DNA from: Candidatus Hydrogenedentota bacterium
GTDB taxonomy: Bacteria; Hydrogenedentota; Hydrogenedentia; Hydrogenedentales; CAITNO01
Length of the DNA stretch: 11,242 bases
Reading direction: 5' to 3'
Assembly (NCBI GenBank): GCA_022710255.1
Contig: JAKLHG010000076.1
Span: 1-11,242 of the forward strand
Under the pieces are notes generated by a model. The model saw only the letters and a list, made by a program, of their open reading frames with translations, had not been told where the DNA came from and made no database searches. Below, one piece after another: positions 6,659 through 11,242 of this stretch. The translations under genes and the position numbers were made by a program. Numbering within the stretch: position 1 is the first letter of the stretch; each line of letters begins with the position of its first letter.

Positions 6659-6883
6659 AAGCTGATTCTCCTATTATGTCGTAAGCAACCGGAATTCGCG
6701 GGGAATATTTAATCTACAACACGGCCGGGTTCCGGTTTCTTCCCGGGAATGCAAGCCAGACAACCTGGCGGGTTAGCGCGGAAATCATTAGAAGTTGAGT
6801 GGGTTTGTACCCGTACAAGAGAATGAACCCTGACGCGTTCGGCAGAGATTCATTCGTCGCAGGACTTGGCGCACGTATCGATT
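6659..6883 (-). promoter_or_regulatory. Leader region upstream of ilvB
   Basis: About 225 bases lie between the rpsA terminator and ilvB. On the minus strand they contain the palindrome TTGTAC-CC-GTACAA (6805-6818), nested inside GGGTT/AACCC (6801-6805, 6826-6830). They also contain a 24-codon open frame (6788-6714) relatively rich in V, L and I. Two overlapping pairings are possible, CCGGG 6725-6729 with CCCGG 6742-6746, and TTCCGGTT 6730-6737 with AACCGGAA 6687-6694, and they cannot form together. I found no convincing -35/-10 pair. Attenuation-like control of ilvB is possible but unproven. Confidence 0.3.
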
Positions 6884-6919
6884 AAAGAAAGGCGAGCGCC
6901 ATGATTTAATGGCGCTCGC
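6884..6919 (-). terminator. Rho-independent terminator of rpsA
   Basis: On the minus strand GCGAGCGCCAT (6919-6909) pairs perfectly with ATGGCGCTCGC (6902-6892) around a six-base loop, and CTTTCTTT (6891-6884) follows immediately. An 11-pair GC-rich stem followed by a U-rich tract, 24 bases after the rpsA stop codon, is a classic intrinsic terminator. The plus strand has no matching U tract, so it acts in one direction. Confidence 0.92.
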
Positions 6920-6942
6920 TGACAGGAATTGCATGGGTAAAC

Positions 6943-8985
6943 TCAGATTTCCTTATCAGAATACGGCGCCGTTTCTTCTACAGGCGCCTCCGATACGGCA
7001 GACGGGGGGGGGGCCTCGCCGGCAGTTTCCGCATCTTCAACGGGAGCGGCCTGCTCCTGCATATCAGAGGGCTCTTCAACGGGTTCCGGAGAGACTTCCG
7101 TCTTTTCCTGTTCCGCTTTCTGCAGTGCCTCGGCTTCCGCCTTCGCTTCACGCTCCGCGGCACGGGCCGTTTCAACCCGGTTTACCGCGGCCATCAGGTC
7201 GAGAGCCACATCGGCAAGGCTGCGCCCCGCCTGAATCATGCTCTGAGGCACAGCACCGCTCAGGGCAGCGTTCACATCCACGCTTCCGGAGGCTTGTTCA
7301 TGTTCTTCGGTCGCGCTGCGGTTTAAATCACGCTGATATTCGCGAATGCTGAGTCCTATCCGGCGATCCGCGGGACTGATGCTGATGACCTTGGCTGAAA
7401 CATGGTCACCGACCTTGAGAACATCTTCAGGCTTGTTGACGCGATCTTCGGCCAACTCGCTGACATGGATTAGCCCTTCCACGCCGTTTTCAAGGCGGGC
7501 AAAGGCGCCGAAGGCAACCAGTTTGACAATATCCACTTCGACATGGGCGCCGATAGGCAAGTTTTCCACCACGGAAAGCCAAGGATCTGAAAACAGTTGT
7601 TTAAGTCCGACGCTAATCTTTTCCGATTCCGGGTCAATGCTCAGCACCTGAACTTCGATTTCCTGACCTTTTTGCAGTATTTCACCCGGGTTGGTCACTT
7701 TTTTCGTCCAGGATAGATCACTGACATGAAGCAGCGCATCAATGCCGTCTTCTATTTGTACAAAGGCGCCGTAATCCGTAAGATTGCGCACCGTGCCCTT
7801 GATGGTGGACCCCACAGGATACCGCTCGCCCAGTTGTTTCCATGGATTCGGCATCGTTTGCTTGATGCCCAGGGCTATTTTTTCTTCGTCCGTGTCTACG
7901 CTTAGCACCATCACGTCCACTTCGTCACCTTCATTCAATACTTCACCGGGATAACGTACGCGGCGTGTCCAACTCATTTCACTGACGTGAACCATGCCTT
8001 CAACGCCTTCTTCCAGGTGCACGAAGGCGCCGTAGTCCGTCATGGTGACCACGCGTCCGCGCATAATAGAGCCAACGGGGTAGCGCTCGGCTACCGTCAG
8101 CCACGGATTTTCCTTCTTCTGCTTAATACCAAGGCTAATCCGTTCGCTGACCGGGTCAAAACTTAGCACCATGACTTCCACTTTGTCGCCGACTTTTACC
8201 AGGTGGGAAGGATGCTTGACCCGACCCCAACTCATATCGGTGACGTGGAGCAACCCGTCAATGCCACCCACATCCACGAAGGCGCCGAAATCAGTGATAT
8301 TTTTGACTTCGCCCTCGATAATACTGCCGACCTCAATGCGCTCAAGCAGTTTCTTCTTTTCTTCGGCACGCAGTTCCTCAAGAAGCCGCCGGCGGCTGAC
8401 AACCACATTGCGGCGCCGGCGCGTTAACTTGACGATTTTTACTTCCATCTTTTCGCCGATGTAGCGGTCAAGATCGCCGGTGGGCCGGAAAGTCAATTGG
8501 CTTGCGGGCATGAAAGCATCCACACCGATGTCCATCTTGAGGCCGCCCTTGACGCGACGGGAAATTACACCTTCAATGACGCCGTCATTATTATAGACTT
8601 CCTGCACATGTTCCCAGTTTTTGATGCGGTCCGCCTTAATCTTGGAGAGAATCGGCGCCCCCATGTCATTTTCGGGTTCATCGATGTAAAAATCGTAGTC
8701 CGCTTCAAGAATGATATCATCAGGATTCATGAACTCCGAGCGGTCCACAATCCCTTCGCTCTTGTATCCTATATCCACCATGATACGGTCATCGGTGATA
8801 TTTACGATACGACCGCGTACGACTTCACCTTCCTTGAAGTTTTGGATCTTTTCCTCAAGCAGGGCTGCCATGCTGTCTGCTTTGAGTTGTTCTTCTAGTT
8901 CGGCCTCCAGGTCGTCATGGAAATCCACTTTGATTTCCCGTTGCGCGGCCCGGGCTTGTTGGGTTACCAGTTGTTCTTCACTCAT
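6943..8985 (-). CDS. rpsA: 30S ribosomal protein S1, six S1 domains with long acidic tail
   Basis: S1 sits on the 30S subunit and captures and unfolds mRNA for initiation. The 680 residues hold six OB-fold S1 domains at about 51-118, 134-200, 219-288, 305-375, 392-462 and 479-548. Domains 3-5 are the most alike, each with G-[SD]-x-x-x-G-x-V, [DE]-[FY]-GAFV and HVSD/EMSW-type segments. Domains 1 and 2 are divergent, as is usual for ribosome-anchoring domains. The tail (549-680) is low-complexity, rich in Ala, Glu and Pro, and makes the protein clearly longer than E. coli S1 (557). ATG at 8985 has AAGGAG 13 bases upstream, slightly far. A candidate promoter (9071-9042) gives a leader of about 50 bases with a small hairpin, a plausible site for S1 autoregulation. 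A ten-C run (coding strand) lies in the tail at 7013-7004. A terminator follows. Confidence 0.97.
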   Translation of the reverse strand: MSEEQLVTQQARAAQREIKVDFHDDLEAELEEQLKADSMAALLEEKIQNFKEGEVVRGRIVNITDDRIMVDIGYKSEGIVDRSEFMNPDDIILEADYDFYIDEPENDMGAPILSKIKADRIKNWEHVQEVYNNDGVIEGVISRRVKGGLKMDIGVDAFMPASQLTFRPTGDLDRYIGEKMEVKIVKLTRRRRNVVVSRRRLLEELRAEEKKKLLERIEVGSIIEGEVKNITDFGAFVDVGGIDGLLHVTDMSWGRVKHPSHLVKVGDKVEVMVLSFDPVSERISLGIKQKKENPWLTVAERYPVGSIMRGRVVTMTDYGAFVHLEEGVEGMVHVSEMSWTRRVRYPGEVLNEGDEVDVMVLSVDTDEEKIALGIKQTMPNPWKQLGERYPVGSTIKGTVRNLTDYGAFVQIEDGIDALLHVSDLSWTKKVTNPGEILQKGQEIEVQVLSIDPESEKISVGLKQLFSDPWLSVVENLPIGAHVEVDIVKLVAFGAFARLENGVEGLIHVSELAEDRVNKPEDVLKVGDHVSAKVISISPADRRIGLSIREYQRDLNRSATEEHEQASGSVDVNAALSGAVPQSMIQAGRSLADVALDLMAAVNRVETARAAEREAKAEAEALQKAEQEKTEVSPEPVEEPSDMQEQAAPVEDAETAGEAPPPSAVSEAPVEETAPYSDKEI

Positions 8986-9018
8986 GTAACTAAACTTGCT
9001 CCTTTTGAAATGGAAATT

Positions 9019-9033
9019 TCCACGAAATGTGGA
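9019..9033 (-). promoter_or_regulatory. Small hairpin in the rpsA 5' leader
   Basis: TCCAC (9019-9023) and GTGGA (9029-9033) form a five-pair stem with a five-base loop, near the predicted 5' end of the rpsA transcript. It overlaps the palindrome GGAAATTTCC (9012-9021), so alternative folds exist. rpsA leaders in enterobacteria fold and are bound by S1; whether that applies here is inference. Confidence 0.3.
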
Positions 9034-9041
9034 GGATTGTT

Positions 9042-9071
9042 ATTTTATCAGGAAAAGTACTAGACTTTCAA
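9042..9071 (-). promoter_or_regulatory. Sigma-70-type promoter of rpsA
   Basis: The minus strand has -35 TTGAAA (9071-9066) and -10 TAAAAT (9047-9042) separated by 18 bases. Each box matches consensus at four or five of six positions. The predicted start near 9035 leaves about 50 bases before the rpsA ATG. A weaker opposing set for pcm, TTGTTA 9037-9042 and TAGACT 9061-9066, overlaps it on the plus strand. Confidence 0.55.
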
Positions 9072-9162
9072 GAACAAGGCCGAGGGCATACCCTTCTGGT
9101 GTCGGAATGCCCGGTGCAAAGCGTGCCGGGTGGCTTGTGCCTCCGGCGGAGCAAGGCGATTC

Positions 9163-9846
9163 ATGGATTGCACGGAAGAAGAACGCAATGCCTTTCCTGT
9201 GGAACGCTCCCTCATGGTGGACAAGCAGATTGCAGCCCGGGGGGTACGGGATGAGCGTGTCCTTTCCGTCATGCGAAACACGCCGAGGCATTTGTTTGTA
9301 CCACGCGTCCAATGGTTGGATGCCTATAAGGACTGTGCCTTGCCCATTGCTTGCGAACAGACCATTTCCCAGCCTTATATGGTGGCGGCGATGACGGAAA
9401 TGCTGAGAATTGCGCCTGGCGCCAAGATATTGGAAATAGGTACCGGTTCCGGATATCAGGCAGCGGTCCTGGCGCAGCTTGCGGGAACGGTGGTTACCAT
9501 CGAGCGGCATCCCGCTCTCGCGCGGGAGGCATGTGCTTTGCTGGAGTCCTTGGGTTGCACGAACGTGCGCGTTATTGCGGACGACGGTTCTCCCGGCTTT
9601 CCGGAAGAAGCGCCCTATGACGGCATAGTGGTCACCGCCGGCGCGCCGACGGTGCCGCCGTCCCTGCCGGCGCAGCTGGCGGAAGGCGGACGTCTTGTGG
9701 TGCCGGTAGGCAACGAAAAAATACAGGACATTGTCACCATCGTGCGTCGCGGTGACCTGTACGAACAGGAACACGGCATGGCATGCCGGTTTGTTCCCCT
9801 GATAGGGAAACAGGGGTGGCGGGAAGGACACCTATTCGTCAGGTGA
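9163..9846 (+). CDS. pcm: Protein-L-isoaspartate O-methyltransferase
   Basis: Methylates abnormal L-isoaspartyl residues in aged proteins with S-adenosylmethionine, starting their repair. The 227-residue product has the family pattern: substrate-side EQTISQPYMVAAM (65-77), SAM motif I LEIGTGSGYQAA (90-101), acidic VVTIERHP after it, the GDG-like ADDGSPGFPEEAPYD (139-153), motif II YDGIVVTAGAP (152-162), RLVVPVG and the C-terminal PLIGKQGWREG. ATG at 9163 is chosen because it fits the usual length of about 210-225 and has AAGG seven bases and GGAG eleven bases upstream. GTG at 9130 would add 11 residues without an SD, and ATG at 9214 would trim 17. It is divergent from rpsA and convergent with the symporter gene, whose stop is 46 bases away. 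It is a single plus-strand gene with no operon partner visible. Confidence 0.94.
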   Translation: MDCTEEERNAFPVERSLMVDKQIAARGVRDERVLSVMRNTPRHLFVPRVQWLDAYKDCALPIACEQTISQPYMVAAMTEMLRIAPGAKILEIGTGSGYQAAVLAQLAGTVVTIERHPALAREACALLESLGCTNVRVIADDGSPGFPEEAPYDGIVVTAGAPTVPPSLPAQLAEGGRLVVPVGNEKIQDIVTIVRRGDLYEQEHGMACRFVPLIGKQGWREGHLFVR

Positions 9847-9892
9847 TGCGCCCCGGCGTATCGTTTCTACAGGCGTGCCATCTGGTACCGGG

Positions 9893-11242
9893 CTATTGAA
9901 CCAGGCGGCGCCACTGGCGGGCCAGCAGTAGTGACGCGGCAACGGCGAGGAAAGTCGTCAGCGCGCACAGCAGGTAGCGCCCGTAGATCAGATATCCCGT
10001 GGCAAATAGGGCTGAGTAAATGGAAACACAGCCTAACAGCATACACAAGATACCCTGGGGAACTTGCCATGCGCGGGAAGGCGCCACGTCTTCTTTTTCG
10101 AGCAGAGCGGTTATCCTTGCCCATCCCGGGCCGCCGGGTTGGATTGTCCGGCAAAAATTGAGCAGGCTCTCTTCGGATACTGGCTTGGCGAGGTAGGTCA
10201 CCAGCACCCAGGACACTGTAGTGATTCCTATGGTAAACAGCAACTGGATCCAGTCGTTCATGAGTAAGCCCGCGAAATCCGCCACCGCCTTGTAACTGCC
10301 GGTCTCTGCCAGCATAAAAGCGACTTGTCCATGAAAGAAGCGGAAATAAACCGCCACAATAAAAGAAACAATCATGGCAGTGATTTCGCTGGCCGCGTTG
10401 ATGCGCCACCAGAACCAGCGCAGGATGAAAATAAGCCCTGTACCCGCGCCCACCATCAGCATGATTTTAAAGTTGTCCAAGGCGCTTTCCATGGCCAGGG
10501 CGACCAGGCCTGCCATCACCATGAGCAGAATGGTAAACACCCGTCCTATCTGCACCAGTTCATATTCACTGCTGTTCGGGCGGACGAACCGGCGGTAAAA
10601 ATCATGCACAAGGTAGGAAGCGCCCCAGTTCAAGTGGGTGGAAATCGTCGACATGTAGGCGGCAATCAAAGACGCCACAACAAGCCCGAGAAGTCCTGCA
10701 GGTAGAAACGTAAGCATGGCGGAATATCCCATGTCGTCATTGACCCGGGATGCAACATGGGGGAAAGCCTCTCGAAGGGCGTTCAGATCCGGATAGATGA
10801 TAATGGAGCACAAGGCAACAATAATCCAGGGCCAGGGGCGAAGTGCATAGTGGGCAGCGTTAAAAAGAAACACGGAACCCAATGCATGATTTTCGTTCCT
10901 GGCGGCAAGCATGCGCTGCGCGATGTAACTGCCGCCTCCGGGCTCGGAACCTGGATACCAAACACTCCACCATTGCACCATGATGGGCATGAGAAAAAGG
11001 GCAATCAATGCCTGACGCTGGTCCGGGGCGGTAAAATCGGGAAGCAGCGCCAGTTTTCCCTGCACATCCGGGTGCGACAGCAGACCGGTCAAGCCGCCCA
11101 CCTGGGGAAGACGCAGCGCCACAACGGCTGCGCCGATGGCACCGACCATGGCCATGACGAATTGGAACAAATCCGTGTAGAGTACTCCCCGCAGGCCCCC
11201 GAGCGTGCTGTATATCGCCGTGATTGTGCAGGCAATCAGGAT
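9893..11242 (-). CDS. Sodium:solute symporter family protein, 5'-truncated
   Basis: A membrane transporter of the SSS (SLC5-like) family that moves a solute inward using the sodium gradient; the substrate cannot be told. The frame is open to the right edge, so the N-terminal part lies outside; 449 residues are visible. At the edge it encodes ITAIYSTLGGLRGVLYTDLF, the hallmark YxxxGGLxxVxxTDxxQ segment of SSS proteins. Downstream are WWSVWYPGSEPGGGSYIAQR, HYALRPWPWIIVAL, and AAYMSTISTHLNWGASYLV, corresponding to the family's sodium-site helix (S-T-x-S/T-x-L-N). About nine hydrophobic helices are visible, including a C-terminal pair before the basic ARQWRRL end. A cytoplasmic segment LLNFCRTIQPGGPGW precedes the last helices. 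It faces pcm tail to tail with no clear terminator between them. Confidence 0.9.
   Translation of the reverse strand: MLIACTITAIYSTLGGLRGVLYTDLFQFVMAMVGAIGAAVVALRLPQVGGLTGLLSHPDVQGKLALLPDFTAPDQRQALIALFLMPIMVQWWSVWYPGSEPGGGSYIAQRMLAARNENHALGSVFLFNAAHYALRPWPWIIVALCSIIIYPDLNALREAFPHVASRVNDDMGYSAMLTFLPAGLLGLVVASLIAAYMSTISTHLNWGASYLVHDFYRRFVRPNSSEYELVQIGRVFTILLMVMAGLVALAMESALDNFKIMLMVGAGTGLIFILRWFWWRINAASEITAMIVSFIVAVYFRFFHGQVAFMLAETGSYKAVADFAGLLMNDWIQLLFTIGITTVSWVLVTYLAKPVSEESLLNFCRTIQPGGPGWARITALLEKEDVAPSRAWQVPQGILCMLLGCVSIYSALFATGYLIYGRYLLCALTTFLAVAASLLLARQWRRLVQ

Noticed and set aside
6727..6870. A second short minus-strand frame ahead of ilvB beginning MNLCRTRQ and ending at a TAATG junction
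   Set aside because: It has no SD and no run of branched-chain residues; start and stop overlap with the next short frame could be chance.
9040..9831. Minus-strand open frame of 263 codons opposite pcm
   Set aside because: Antisense to a clear isoaspartyl methyltransferase; no domain or start signal recognised.
9847..9892. Terminator between pcm and the symporter gene
   Set aside because: Only a five-pair CCCGG/CCGGG match with a long loop and no U tract is visible in this 46-base gap.
9867..10409. Minus-strand open frame of 180 codons overlapping the symporter gene in another frame
   Set aside because: The symporter frame in the same stretch has proper helices and family motifs; this one is out of frame with them.

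Overview
The window looks like a stretch of bacterial chromosome carrying mostly housekeeping genes. It has moderately high GC in the genes, compact gene packing and clear Shine-Dalgarno (SD) sequences on several genes. The ribosomal protein S1 has six S1 domains, and HprK and a long-form Hpf sit side by side. The IlvB and the sodium:solute symporter resemble, from memory, variants seen in the Planctomycetes-Verrucomicrobia-Lentisphaerae-Kiritimatiellota group. That placement is inference only. A Gram-negative bacterium is likely; the phylum is not proven by the sequence.

Layout from left to right. (1) A 5'-truncated fumC (class II fumarase) on the + strand, ending at 1367. (2) A 260-base convergent gap holding a series of small inverted repeats. 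(3) A minus-strand cluster, read right to left as hpf (4391-3825), hprK (3769-2801) and rsgA (2728-1628): a ribosome hibernation factor, the HPr kinase/phosphorylase carbon sensor and a 30S assembly GTPase. (4) An AT-rich gap of about 450 bases (4392-4837). It holds two candidate minus-strand promoters for hpf, a long imperfect hairpin and a perfect 8+8 palindrome centred on the proximal -10 box. (5) ilvB (6658-4838, minus), an acetolactate synthase catalytic subunit with atypical active-site-region motifs and no regulatory subunit next to it. (6) A 284-base gap with a strong rpsA terminator and a possible ilvB leader. (7) rpsA (8985-6943, minus), with a long acidic tail containing a ten-base homopolymer. 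(8) A divergent promoter region, then pcm (9163-9846, plus). (9) A sodium:solute symporter (minus) truncated by the right edge.

How the genes relate: rpsA, hpf and rsgA all act on the 30S subunit or the whole ribosome (translation, hibernation, assembly). hprK links to carbon and energy state, fumC to the TCA cycle, ilvB to branched-chain amino acid synthesis, and pcm to repair of aged proteins. I found no tRNA, rRNA, CRISPR array, insertion sequence or phage gene, and no convincing new protein system. The most interesting unexplained signals are non-coding: the structured region upstream of hpf, the palindrome over its promoter, and the leader region of ilvB.
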